This document shows positions 21,061 to 33,127 of a DNA stretch of 64,000 nt, piece after piece. Made by a program: the position numbers and the translations under genes. Position 1 is the stretch's first letter; each line of letters starts with the position of its first letter. Under the pieces are notes generated by a model. The model was not told the DNA's origin, ran no database searches, and saw only the letters and a program-made list of their open reading frames with translations. This DNA is from Liolophura sinensis (taxonomy: Eukaryota; Mollusca; Polyplacophora; Chitonida; Chitonidae): assembly GCF_032854445.1 (NCBI RefSeq), contig NC_088295.1, forward strand, positions 24,293,385 through 24,357,384, in the 5' to 3' direction.

Positions 21061-24002
21061 TCTTTTGTCCCTATATTACTGGCTATATTTGATGGCAAAT
21101 GGTCAAAGTTGGGCTCTGAGAGCTGATCCATGGTACTTTAGATTTACAGAGATTCTGGATCTAGCCACATATAAGTGGCCCCTAATACATGTAAGTGGCC
21201 CCTAGCTACATGTACATGTAAGTGGCCCCTAGCTACATGTAGGTGGCTCCTTAACCATTGCCTACATTTGCAGAGATATTGTGGAGAAAATCAAAGGACA
21301 GCCATAAATACAGTTTCTTACCATGATACAGGTAGTTATATGTAAATGAGGCTGTGATTGAAGTTACCCATAAATCTGGCAGCTCTTGTATCAGTGAAAA
21401 ACTCTTTCAAAATGTGTTGAGCACCCAGTTAGGTAATAAATAAGTCGATTGGAATCCTGTTCTGTATATGAGATGTACATTCTGAGGACTTTCTCCTGGT
21501 TGAAGAGAAACCCTGTATAGTCACAGCTGGTTTGTGATGTGCATCTCAGATGTGCATCGTGATAGGACTCTTGTATTCATATAAATGTCTATTGACTGGG
21601 ATGACACCACAGCATTTTGAGGAATTCTAAACCAGTGGCATCGTCAAATTCACATGCAGAATAGCGAGTTTGTACTATCCTCACACAGAGCATTACAAAC
21701 TGTTTTCACCTATAATGTCCTCTATGCTCTGTTTTCTCACTGATTTGTTAACAGAGTGGACTTGAGGAACCTGACAACTGGGACAGACCAGTGCATCTTT
21801 ATTAATAATCCATTATCAGTTAATACACTTTTTCTCTGACTAAGATATTTCTTTTTCTCTGATCTAAGATTGAGGTCTGCTCCACATTCATCAAAGTTCA
21901 AATAACTTGAAGGAGTTCACAAGTACAGTTCTGTGAACAGTATACATGTAACAACATGCAGCTTCTAGTACATGTATTTCAGAATCCAGCTGAGTATGAG
22001 GATGTGCGTCACAAGTTGTGTGGAGAGACCAGGAGGGAATTCATCTTCTGTTGCTGACTGTGCACTCAAATTAATCAGGCAAATGTGAGCTGAAATAAAT
22101 GTACATTAATAATGTAGGTACTGGATCTCTGATATGATTTGTTACAACTGCTGTAAATGAACATCATGTTGCCTTTCATATGTGTAAGATCTGTTGGGTT
22201 TCTCATGATGCTAGTGTTGGTTTTAAAATCCTGATGTATTCCACTATTCCCCATCAGCAGTCAATACAGTATGAGAGACCCTTCGCTAGGGTTAAGTCAA
22301 TTCATTTCAGTAGGTCAATTTACAATCTGAATTACCATACTGCACAAAAAATGCCAGCAATTCCCAGTCCTGTGTAATAATAATTAGATGTGATTTCATC
22401 TATGAATACATTGTCCTTTTTAAAGCTATGAGCACACAATTATGTGAACATCGACAAAAGCCTGTGGCAGCAGCAAAGCAAGAATATTGTGTTTTTATTG
22501 GACGATATTGATGTTCTTGTGATGATCAGACAATGTTGAGCACGTTGGGTATTGTTTATAATGTCCTTGATTCTCATCTCAGCATCAGGCTACATCTGGT
22601 ATCAGGATATACTTCCATTTAAATTATGTTGATGAGAGGTTGAACAATGATGATTAAAACAAAGTTATACCTTACCCCACTTGCTGGGCTTACAAGGGAA
22701 TATTTTTATCACTACATGTGTTACAGTCTTAAAGTTGAATTTGTGTGCATATGGTTTAATAAGAGAAATGTATTAATGGTCTGTGTTCATTTTAATGTAT
22801 ATTGAAAGATACGTATCTGTACATATATACATATAAATGTGTATATTTAATTTTTAACTGTGATTCTGATGTACATTGTATGTGATGTTGGTGTGGACTT
22901 CTGGAGGTTGCGTAGTTGTGGTCTCTTCAAGTTCTTGAATATGCGATATGTATGCATCATGGCTTTAGTTTCAAGAAGTTTGACAAGGTACTTGATAGGG
23001 TGAAAAAGATTTCAAGCAGGTTACCTGAGGAAGTGATATTTTTCCTAGTGTTTCAAACCATTTCCTGCTTTTAACATGTCATTGCCACAATATGGCCGAA
23101 ATGCCACGATTGTAATGGCATTAAACCCAAGTCATTCATTCTGGAATGCTGGAATGCATATCAACTCTTGGGTACTCGTGTGTCGCTAAGTGCGGCGCTC
23201 CAAGCTCCAAGTCTGGAGAAGGTCTTTTGTAGCGATTAAGGTAAACAGTCACTAGATTTACTATTGACAAATACAAGCGTGGTTTTGTATCAGAATTCTG
23301 TTGAAGTTTTTAAAGTGCTGTTGTTGTTGCTGATGCACAGTTATGATACATTATCATAAAGAACCAAAACCACAGAGATTTTAAATATAACTAACTGTCA
23401 TATCCAGTGTACTGTACTTGTTGTTCTTTTTTCCCTCATTACTTCTTATTTATACCTCTTGTTGGGATTTAACACGTTTTGTTTTGGAAATTACTGATTT
23501 TCATTTACAGTGTGTGGCATAGGTACACAGGGAATTTGATTCATGCAGGCCATACTGAGGTCACAGGTCTAGGTTATTGAAAGGTCATGCATGTGCTAAA
23601 GATTTTGTTACCAAATTTGAGGTAAATCGTTATTGGAAATTCTGTTAAAGTTGATAATGTATCATCTTTACACTGAGGTTGCTCAAGTTGATGAACATTA
23701 ATGTAAAATTAAAGGTCATGCAGAAGTTGAAATATTTGAAAGGAAAATTGCTTTGTTCAAAGTTTCTTACTTTTCCCAGAGATTTTTTTACATGCATTCC
23801 TACATGTATTTTTCTTTAGGTATTGTTATAATGCCACAGATTGTGAAAGTTAGAGGTTTAATTTTCCCATTATTTTTCATATTAGATTAACAATAAAGCA
23901 TCAAAACAGTGGGTGCTTTATTGTTTGTCATCAAACAAAATGTTCTAGTTTTAATTCAGGAGGCAATGCCTTCTAATCTGCAACAACCGTGACTCACGTG
24001 GC
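21061..24002. other. Intergenic stretch downstream of UBE4A
   Basis: No coding or RNA gene was recognised. A small tandem repeat (aagtggcccctagctacatg) lies at about 21173-21250. A fragment near 23110 (gtaatggcattaaaccc) resembles a SINE-B end in the opposite orientation. Confidence 0.55.
21173..21250. repeat. Short tandem repeat, about 25-33 bp unit
   Basis: Three to four copies of aagtggcccct followed by an agctacatgtacatgt-type tract occur in a row, with the last copy diverged to aggtggctcct. Confidence 0.8.
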
Positions 24003-24580
24003 AAAGACACTGGCCAGTTTTACTGAAGAGACTGATTACTGCAAGTACACAGCACTGAGCAGTTGCGAGGTGGTGACACCGGCCACTGTGAACACACAGC
24101 ACTGATCAGTTGTACTGAGGAGACACTGACCACTGTGAACACACAGCTCTGAGCAGTTTTACTGAGGAGACACTGACCACTGTGAACACCGCACTAAGCA
24201 GTTTTAAGTAGACACTGGTCACTGTGAACACACCGCGCTGATCAGTTTTACTGAGGAGACACTGACCACTGTGAACACACAGCACTGAGCAGTTTTAAGT
24301 AGACACTGGTCACTGTGAACACACCGCGCTGATCAGTTTTACTGAGGAGACACTGACCACTGTGAACACACAGCACTGAGCAATTTTTAAGTAGACACTG
24401 GTCACTGTGAACACACAGCCCTGAGCAGTTGTGAGGTGGTGACACCGGCCGCTGTGAACACAGCCCTGAGCAGTTGTGAGGTGGTGACACTGGCCACTGT
24501 GAACACTAGCACTGAGCAGTTTTACTGAGGAGACACTGACCACAGCAGTTTTAAGTAGGCACTGGTCACTGTGACTGACC
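24003..24580. repeat. About 47-bp minisatellite
   Basis: The unit is gagcagttttactgaggaga followed by a cactgaccactgtgaacaca segment and cagcact. Variants replace the tactgagg stretch with aagtag, or replace the first half with gagcagttgtgaggtggtga. About a dozen copies are present. Related degenerate copies occur at 39431-39535. Confidence 0.9.
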
Positions 24581-24662
24581 ATATCCTTAATAGCAAACAT
24601 TGCGGCGAACAGAAAGGTTGCGGCAAAGTTGCTGCAAGCAGGGTTTTCAAATGGGGATGAGC

Positions 24663-24772
24663 TTTTATTTATTTATTTGATTGATGTTTTACACCGTACT
24701 CAAGAATATTTCACTTATACGAGAGCGGTCAGCATTGTGGTGAGAGGACAGTGGGCAGAGCCCGGTTGAGTT
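24663..24772 (-). mobile_element. SINE-A 3' fragment
   Basis: It reads atttatttatttgattgatg, then tacaccgtactcaagaatat and gggcagagcccggttgag: the tail half of SINE-A in reverse orientation, head missing. Confidence 0.85.
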
Positions 24773-24955
24773 CCAGCATGGTTTAGATGTTTGAATCTTT
24801 TGTATGTATTGTTTTGTGCATTCTGCACAAGAGACCTCTACTTGTAAACAGCTCCTGATTGGTTTGAGTTTGAATCTTCTAACCGTGTACACCCAAATAT
24901 TAGGACAGGCTACCACGATGCTAAAGCCAAACCAGTCTGTGGTTTAGTACCCCTG

Positions 24956-26393
24956 TTTAGTTGGTCCTTTGTTGTTTCTTATCTTCATAAATGATATAAA
25001 TACTAATATTGAATGTGACATAAATATATTTGCTGACGACACATCCTTGTTAGAAGAAATTAAAGATTTACCAGTCTCAGAAACTAGACTGAACCGTGAC
25101 CTTAGCAAGTTAGCATCGTGGGCAAATCAATGGTGTGTCACATTCAATGCTCTTAAGACAGTTTATTAGAAACTTAATTAATAAATGTAACAAAAAACTG
25201 AGTATTCTCAACCGATGTAAGAAATGCCTTACCCGAAAATGTTTGAAAACTCTATACTTCAGTCAAATAAGATCTACCATCGAATATGGTGAGATCCTGT
25301 TTGACAATTGCGGTATAGTGTTGTCTCAAAAACTTGAAACAATTCAGCGAAGAGCTGCTCTTCTCTGTTCTGGGGGCCTACGTCGGACATCGTATAGTAA
25401 ATTATTAAATGAACTAAGATGGGAACCGCTTTTTGTGAGACGTAGATCCCACAGAATTCTTCTTTTCCATAAAATTATAAATGGGCTATCGCCTCCTTAT
25501 TTGAAAAAATTACTACCATGCGGAAATGAAGCTGTCGTCAGTACATACAATCTACGAAATAAGCACAACATCCGTCTTCCCAAAGGTCGTATCCAGTTGT
25601 ACATGTCGTCATTTATTCCCCAAACAATTAAAGATTGGAATTCAATACCTCTCCACTTTCGTCACGACTCTCTAGAAAAGCTTAAATCTTAAATCTTATC
25701 TTAAACCTAGTTTTTTTGACAGCACTACTATTTCCGTACTGTACGATTCTTTTGTAACATTTTCCTCGATACTGCATTGTAGGATGTGGATGGGACTGAG
25801 CGCTCTTCACGCAGACTTATTTACCAATGTCCTTTCAGATGACCAGTCTTGTCATAAATGTAATTACAAATGTGAAAATTCTCATCATTTTCGTATTGAA
25901 TGTCCCGCATATGCCGCTCAGAGGAAGCACATGTTCGACAGGTTTACTAAAACGATTTCTCCAAATGCTCACTTATCTATTTTCCTTCCGCATTGCTCAA
26001 AACATATCTCAAATATTTTACTTTTTGGATCAAATGACCTATCTCTTGAAGACAATAAAACCATATTCTGTTCTGTGCACAAATTCATTCAAGATACTCG
26101 AAGATTTATCCATCGTACTCACCAAGTAGTTCAAACAAGCTCCTTTTAAGGTACAAAGTGCTAAGACTGAAACCCATTCTTAAATCTGTTATATAATCGG
26201 TACTTAATGAAGTATATGAGTGTGTGCAGAATTGGATGCCTATGTGTATTGTAAATATTGTAAATATTTTATTCTTCACTATCAAGTTTTGATTATATAA
26301 ATGTATGATGTATATAAGTTTGAGGAGACTCCCTAGTGACTCATGGGTTGTGGGATATCCTCAGTAAACAAATAAAGAATTAAATTAAATTAG
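24956..26393 (+). mobile_element. 5'-truncated, internally deleted non-LTR (LINE) retrotransposon
   Basis: The fragment begins within reverse transcriptase at GPLLFLIFINDI, followed by IFADDTSL, which keeps the FADD catalytic motif. It continues to WANQWCVTFN at about 25147. There the usual thumb-region sequence is missing and the frame changes, resuming with TLYFSQIRSTIEYGEILFDN. A second open part at 25784-26149 carries a Cys/His cluster (CHKC, then HHFRIECPAY) typical of the C-terminus of Jockey/I/CR1-type elements. No endonuclease is present. The 3' end has a polyadenylation-like aataaag and a short aattaaattaaatta tail. It is dead. Confidence 0.88.
25135..25692 (+). pseudogene. LINE reverse transcriptase C-terminal remnant
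   Basis: This is the longest intact frame of the element. It carries the conserved post-RT segment (QKLETIQRRAALLCSG, then LLNELRWEPLFVRRR, then DWNSIPLHFR). It lies in a different frame from the FADD-containing stretch at 24969-25169, and about 80-100 residues expected between them are missing, judging from the usual spacing. Stops near 25690 separate it from the Cys/His part. Confidence 0.85.
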
Positions 26394-27347
26394 TTCTCAG
26401 TAGCCACGTCCATCCATGTGTCCTTTGGAAATCCACGCCTTCAAGGTCAGTCTTTAAGTCAGACACACAACTGTGGCATGCTGTGTGTCGCTATAGGCAA
26501 GCTCAGTGTTGCTGGAAACAATATAAATTTTATTTCTGCTACAGCCTTCGCACTCTGTGTGTTACGGGCAGACATTCTTAATTTCGGCACACCCTTTCAC
26601 ACGTTTTGTTCCCTTAGCTGCACACATTCTAAATTCCGGTACATTTTTCGCACGCTCTGTGCCGCGCACGACACAGTCTTAATTCCGGCACATTTCGGCT
26701 TTGGGCCGGAACACTGAGGTGTGCAGAGGCGGCACTCCGAAATTTATAAAAATTGTGCTTTATACCTGTACACAGACACAGTGGTTGACACATGGCAATG
26801 ATACATATTACTCAAAGGGTATTTAATTTAACAAAATAACACTTTTAATACACGACGCTCTTTTGGTTTATAGATGGCAATTAGCACGGATTTGGTATGT
26901 GGGACACTGGGCTTTATGTGCATTGCAGATGGCTTTTCTACAAAGCTGGGCGGATGTATTTATTTTTTTATTTTGTTATTAGATAATAACGTACTTGCTG
27001 GATTTTACGCTTATACCCCTGCAGATACTTCCATATACATATATGGCTGGAGTACCCTAGGTAAACCATCAACCTTCGACAAGTCACTGGCGAGCTTTCT
27101 CGTGTGTGATGTACAGACACATGAAAATTGACTGAGACCTCAAGTCAGGTAGCAAATCGGCAGCAGTGAAAAGCCTAGACCAACTGTATAGACCTCAAGA
27201 CCGAGAGTAGAAGGTAGCTGACCAGCAGACGTCACAGCCAATATGCATTATCCCGATGATAAGAAATGACGCTGTTCACCCTTAGTTGAGCATATAGACA
27301 TAGGACACAAAGAAAACGGCCTGCATTAACCTAATATAGGCCTTATA

Positions 27348-27348
<1 letters not shown>

Positions 27349-27424
<76 letters not shown>
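27349..27424. repeat. (TA)n microsatellite
   Basis: Pure TA dinucleotides run to tattattattatta at the right edge. The tract produces a spurious Tyr-Ile frame on the minus strand. Confidence 0.97.
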
Positions 27425-27428
<4 letters not shown>

Positions 27429-28319
27429 ATTATTATATTTAAGAAAACTTTCAGATGATTCTTTTTGTAAAATTGCTTTACCTGAGCTTTTTCTGAGTTA
27501 AGAGAAATGACTACAGAGCCCCAAATATACATATGAATCGATAAAGTGGGAGTTTAAAAAGTTTTAAAGTTTATAGTTTTTTGTGATGCTTCATAACCGA
27601 GATAACGCAGTTCAAAATATAAGCATGCAAAATAGCGCAGATTGAGAAAATCAAAAGAGCAGGCATGTTATCAGTTCTAACAAATGAGAGTTGTTTCTAT
27701 TAGCCGAGGACGCAGCTGTTTCCGCTTACTTCACCCAAACCCTGTCATTGCCCGGTGAGAATTCCTGATTAAAAGTTGATTTATAGAATTGCCATGCACG
27801 TTCGAAAAATGACATGACACCCCATCCAGTCACATTATACAGAGAATGGGTCAATCAGTTCAAGAACAATTTTTAAAGGAGAAGAAAATGAAAATATCAA
27901 TCAAATACCACTGAAAAAAAGTATTCTTTTCCTCGCAGGTGCATGCCATAAAAAATTCTAATATGTACTTCAAGTGGATAAATTATAGTTAAAAGTCAGT
28001 GGAAAAATCTGCTGTGGGCGACTCCATTTTGCCTAAGAACTAGTTCTGAAGTCTTTTGTGTTAGGAGGAGAATTGCCGTCGGAAACCGCCGAAGTGCAGT
28101 TCGTACATTTCCGGTAGAACTCTTCTTCCCAGAACGTAGCGAACAGTATTGTTCGATTTCCGCTTGACGATCGGGAAACTGGGATGTTGGACGTAGGTTC
28201 CGAGTTTACTCGACAGTTTTAACGACATTGACCTAGCATAAATTACAATGTGTTAAAGATGGAGGACGCGATGGACTCGCAGCCCACAGTGTCATGTTTT
28301 TAGGTTTTCTTCTCGTTTA

Positions 28320-28420
28320 AAGTCTCTGGTATGACCCGACCCAAGTTTGATCAAATGCAAGTCTCCCGACTCCGAGGCGGAAGCTCTACCCACAGGGCAA
28401 CCGAAGCGGTCCGCTAGATC
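28320..28420 (-). mobile_element. SINE-B head remnant (tRNA-like)
   Basis: On the reverse strand it reads ggttgccctgtgggtagagc, then ttccgcctcggagtc and a degraded B-box region, ending gggtcgggtcatacc. This matches the head of the SINE-B copy at 36990-37324. No body follows. Confidence 0.65.
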
Positions 28421-29341
28421 CTTCACATTCACCATTATATTGGTAATCTGCTAGCTTCTGTCATATGTAACAAGGGCTGCCAAAGATATATATTCATATT
28501 AAATGAAACTTCAGACGGTGCCCATTTGCTTGACACAGAAAAACATGTTATCAAGGTCAAAGCAAAGAGCCATCTTGAAGTCATACGCAGTTTATTTCTG
28601 TGCCCACGGGAACATCAAGTGGACTAACCTGTAGGAGATAGGGTCTTCACAGTTCGTATTTTATGACAGATAGTGCTAGTTCAGGTATTTTATATTACCC
28701 GGGCCCTCGGTTTGGTAGGACCGAGACTAGAGTGAGAAGTGGATGTATTCCAATGTGCAGAGTATGCTGCTAACTTCTTTGAGACTACATTTAAAGGAGA
28801 TGGCATGTGGACCTTCAGAATAAGCCCAGAATTGTTGTGACTTTCGTGTCTATTGGTTGTGTATCTTTCCAGTCGTTATTTTGAGTCATAGTGAATAGTT
28901 CGTTACACGTTAAACCCCGAGCGATGATGATGATGTTGTTCCATATGTAAACAAACTTTAGATGCAATTGATCATCAAGATAACTGGTACATAAACGTAA
29001 AAAAGAGCTATAAGAATTATTTTACGTTGGTATGTAAATGTAAAGTCATTTATCTGTAAGGTAGATATGGTAGTTGGAGCTGGTAGGGCCTAATGGTAAT
29101 TTGATATGCTTTACTAATTGGGGTTTTGGTTGTATTTCCTTGTACAGCTTGAACCACGAATGCACGCACTATCATGCAGGAATAACATTCAAGATCATGG
29201 TATAATTATAGAAGTCATGGATAACAAATCAAAGGTTAATTTTCTTGAGACAAAGAGCTGAATAAAGTGCTTCGTGAGTACTGAACAAGGTGCTTTCTGA
29301 ATTTGTCCACTGCACAAAGTTCAAGAACAGTTTTGTCAAAA

Positions 29342-30600
29342 ATGGAGCTACTGGAAAGTGGTGTTGGAAAAATGGATAATTTACCAGACTTTCTATTAAG
29401 AGGCATTGAGCCTGGTGATTCTGTAAGCCATGCAGGCTCAAATAAAAGTAACCTCTCAAGATCCTCTGTAGCAAGTTCTAAGGTGAAAGTAATGGCAGCA
29501 AAATCGACAGCTAAGGCTAGGCTTCATAGTCTTGAGAAACAATTCGAACTAAAGCGGAAATAAATGCAACTAAAAGATGGAGGAAAGATTAAAAATGAAA
29601 GAAGAGATAAATGCCTTAAAAGCACAAGAACATGTTTATGATGAATTTGATAACAAATTGATTGGTTCTACTGATGATAGTATGTCCAAGTTAAATCCCA
29701 GAGCAGAGGAGTGGTCGCCATTGTCTCCAATAATAAGTAAACCACCACTGAACACGGCACAGTACGACATGTCGGAGACCAATAATGAACACATTAAACA
29801 GAATGAATATCCGCCATTTGTGCCCCAATTGACCCCAGTAAATCAAAATAAAATCACCAATGATGCATTTCGACGAAGATCCGTTGAAATATTGGACGTT
29901 CATCAGGGCATTTCAGTACCTGAGAGCATGAAGTTAAAGAGGCTTCTGCAATACTGCACGGGAACAGCCCAAGTGAAGGGTACACAGAGCCCAGAAGGTT
30001 ATTGGCTTAAAAAGGTTTGGAAATCAATTCACCGTAGCAAAAGTCTGGACTAAAAGAATAGCAGAAGGCCCCCAAATAAAACCATTAGATGTAGACGGTC
30101 TTCAGAGATATGCGGACGGCTGTGTTGTCATTTTAGAGGCCATTGGCCGAATGAGTGAAGTTGATAACCAAATCAGCATGTCCAAAATAGTAAACAGATT
30201 GCCATTCTATCTACAAGGTAGCTAGAGAAGAGAGGCTATAAAGGAACTGAGAAAGACCAGACAGTATCCAGACATTCAATTGATGGACTTTATTTAAATG
30301 TTGGCTGAAGAAGCCAATGATCCGGTATTTGGAGTTGAATGTAACCGTAGCAAGTTCAGTGAGTCAAACATGAGATATCAAGATAAGGGGATTGTGTCAA
30401 AGTCAAAGACTGCTAATTTCAGTACTAGTGCAGCTGACGTAGACTCAACTGACAACAAATCAAGAAAATCCCTTCGCTGTCATATGTGTTCAGGTGAACA
30501 TGGACAGTACAAATGTGAACAAGTCAGGGCCATGAAGCCTGAAGAGCGACTTGACTTTAATAGAGGTAAAAGACTGTGTTTCAGTTACTTTCCCTCTTAA
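29342..30600 (+). pseudogene. BEL/Pao gag remnant with zinc knuckle
   Basis: A Lys/Glu-rich coiled-coil-like start (KARLHSLEKQFELKRK) is followed, in a second frame, by the capsid-like region and then by a Cys/His knuckle (CHMCSGEHGQYKCEQ) at about 30478. At least four breaks separate these parts. Confidence 0.8.
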
Positions 30601-30712
30601 CACGTGGCAAACGAATGCGAGAAGTCATATGAATGTCCAATCCGTGGGAGTGGGAAAAAGCACTCAAAACTGCTTCCTTTGGGCCCTGAAAAGTTAAACA
30701 AGCTGTGGCAGT

Positions 30713-30949
30713 ATGCACCCTAATAATGCCTATGGCATGCCAAAGACAAGTGAGTTACAAGTGTGCAGCTCTAGATGCGAGATCACTGGGGCCGGTGTGA
30801 CCAAGATTGCCTTACGTATAGTTCCAGTGAAAGTACGAGCCAACGGTGGGCAAAGATTTATCAAGACCTATGCTTTGCTGGACAGCGGCATTACGAATAC
30901 CTTTTGCTCCTTTGTCTTGCTTGATAAACTAGGAGCGAGTGGAGTTTAA
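30713..30949 (+). pseudogene. BEL/Pao aspartic protease remnant
   Basis: The frame contains LLDSGITNTFC. The catalytic Asp-Ser-Gly is intact, and the following Cys and helix (LLDKLG) match the retropepsin of this superfamily. It ends at a stop near 30947. Confidence 0.85.
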
Positions 30950-31027
30950 ACCAAGTTGTCCCTGACAACCCTTGAAAAAGGAGATAGCAAGCCTGACGTC
31001 ACTCTTATGTCTTTGTAAAAAGCAGAT

Positions 31028-31750
31028 ATGCAGGAACGGAGGGTAATTCAGCTATCAAATGTGTTTTCTGCTAGCAGGTTGCCAACTTTGAGAGACAAGG
31101 TGGCAGTCCCGGGCGACTTAGACCAATGGGCTCATCTGCAGGGAGTAGGCATACCAATTGTAGATAATGTAAATGTAATGATATTGATTGGACAAGATGT
31201 TCCGGATGCATGGGTTCCAATTGATGTAAAGGGAGGCCAAGTGAACCAACCTTATGCCACGCGTATCATGTTTGGATGGACGTTAAATGGACCACTGGGA
31301 AGTGAAAAGAGTTTCTCCCCTGTCTCGAATTTCATCCAAGCTGATAAAGAGTTGCATCAGCAGGTAGAAACATTTTGGGAACTGACTGCCAGTGAGTCGT
31401 TGTCAGATGATGTGACTCAGATGTCAAGGAATGACCAGAAGATTTCCGATATTTGGAGCAAAACAACCAAGTTGGTTGGAGGGCATTATGAGACGAGGAT
31501 TCCTTTTAATCAGTCTACACCTGATCTTCCCAGTAACTACTCAGTTGCAGAAAGTCGCTTCGAGGGCCTTGGCAGGCGTCTCAGGAAGGACCCTGAGTTA
31601 TTTGAAAGATATAACGCAGAAATTAAAGAACGTGTGAAAAGGGGATTTGCTGAAAAGGTTGAAGACAAAAGGGTGGGCAACAAAGGAAAAGCATGGTACC
31701 TTCGGCATCATGCTGTCGTGAACGAAAAAGAAGTTAAGAGTGGTGTTTGA
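31028..31750 (+). pseudogene. BEL/Pao protease-RT linker and start of reverse transcriptase
   Basis: This 240-codon frame holds the conserved linker (ATRIMFGWTLNGPLG) and the segment before RT (HYETRIPF, then KDPELFERYN, then KAWYLRHHAVV). It stops at 31748-31750 just as the RT fingers begin. Confidence 0.85.
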
Positions 31751-32978
31751 TTGTGCAGCCAAATACAACGAAACATCCTAGAACGACGAAGTTTTGCAGG
31801 GACGAGATTTAACAAACAAACTTCTGGGAGTACTGTTGCGCTTTCGCGAGGAGACGGTTGTGTTGATAGGGGATGTTACGGCGATGTTTCGCCAAATCAA
31901 GGTATATTTCAACTCCTATTTCTTTGGTGGAGTGATGGTATCAGTGGAGGTTCAGATATCTACCGAATGACTGCTCATCGTTTTGGTGGTGTATGGTGCC
32001 AAAGCTGTGCAACATTTGCGCTATGGCGAACAGCTGAAGATCACGGCGGCGAATTTGACTAAGATGTGGTCCTGACAGTAAATGACAATTTCTGTGTAGA
32101 CGATTGTCTGAAGTCAGTTGCCTTTGAAGCCAAGGCAGTGAAGTTAGTCGGTGAGTTGTGTAATTTGCTGAATAAATGGATAAGTAACAGTCGCAAGGTT
32201 CCCAGCTCGATTCCCACAGAGAAGAGAGCTAAAGGAGTTGCAGATCTAAACATGGAAAATTGCATATTCCCGACTGAAAGAGCCTTGGGAGTTCAGTGGA
32301 ATACAGATACTGACAAACTCGGCATCAGAGCTCAGATTAAAAGCAAGCCAATGACACGCTGGGGTTTGATAAGCGTCATAAGCTCCATTTATGACCCTCT
32401 CGGATTTGTATGTCCCTTCATTCTTCAAGGCAAAAAGATATTTCAAAACGAAACCAGGTTGAAGAAAGGTTGGGACGAGCTTCTGACACCTGAAAATGAG
32501 AAGAAATGGTCCAGGTGGATTGCAGAGATACTAAAATTGGAGAAGTTCAAGGTCGAACGCTGTATCTTACCAGGTGACTTTGGGAAGATAGTGACCCGAG
32601 AGTTGCATCATTTCTCCGATGCGTCTGTGGAGGCGTACGGTGCTTTTTCTTACCTTAGATCAGTGAATGGAGAAGGTCGAGTTCATTGTAGTGTTCTCGT
32701 TAAGAAATCAAGGCTTACAATAAAGCAGATACAGTCCCTCGTCAGGAATTGACGGCGGCGGTTATATCCGTGAAATTAGACGGAGCCGTTTGAAGAGAAC
32801 TAAAGATGGAAATCAATGAGTCGACATTCTGGACTGACAGCACAGTAGTCCTGCAATACCTGAAAACAAGCGTTTTCAAACGTTTGTCGCCAGCCGTATA
32901 TCCATCCTTCTGGACGGAACGTCATCAGTTTAGTGGCGACACGTGGACTCTAATCTCAATCCTGATCCTGAATTGATA
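31751..32978 (+). pseudogene. BEL/Pao reverse transcriptase and RNase H remnant
   Basis: RT sequence continues across changing frames. The catalytic motif survives as FCVDD near 32092-32106, followed by KWISNSRKVPSSIP and SVISSIYDPLGFVCPF. RNase H follows (HHFSDASVEAYGAFSY, then a WTDST motif near 32833 in another frame). The element stops before integrase. Confidence 0.85.
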
Positions 32979-33085
32979 GGTGCCTTACACCGCGGTCAAT
33001 AATACCACGGCGGCCAGCATTACGGTCTTAGGAAAACAGTCATAGCCCGGGGAAAACCCATGACCTTCGTGTGCATGTCAGGAAG
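32979..33085 (-). mobile_element. Diverged SINE-A fragment at the broken BEL/Pao end
   Basis: It reads ggtgccttacaccgcggtca, then cggcggccagcattacggtc and agcccggggaaaacccatga, ending aggaagcc: SINE-A tail and body in reverse orientation. It abuts the last recognisable RNase H sequence. Confidence 0.75.
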
Positions 33086-33127
33086 CCGATATAAGTTGTG
33101 CTGTGAATGTTAACGCTTGTGGAACAG

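Larger units (their letters stand above)
26394..29341. other. Intergenic stretch with (TA)n tract and SINE-B remnant
   Basis: Around 26540-26700 three imperfect repeats contain cttaattccggcacatttcg-like wording. A (TA)n tract fills 27349-27424. A SINE-B head remnant lies at 28320-28420. The leader or LTR of the BEL/Pao element may lie in the last kilobase, but I could not identify LTR ends. Confidence 0.55.
29342..32978 (+). mobile_element. Degenerate BEL/Pao LTR retrotransposon, integrase and LTRs missing
   Basis: The order is gag, zinc knuckle, aspartic protease, reverse transcriptase, RNase H, the arrangement of the BEL/Pao superfamily. Several stops and frameshifts break it (for example near 29560, 30050, 30225, 30297, 30600, 30947, 31750, 32060 and 32750). 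The sequence stops resembling the element at about 32955-32978, where a SINE-A fragment begins. Integrase and a 3' LTR are absent and I could not locate the 5' LTR. It is an old, immobile copy. Confidence 0.9.

Noticed and set aside
26418-27131. Two plus-strand frames of 85-99 codons
   Set aside because: The first lies across imperfect local repeats and neither shows a recognisable family or splice context.
27326-27532. Tyr-Ile rich minus-strand frame
   Set aside because: It is a translation of the (TA)n tract; the same applies near 20077-20314.
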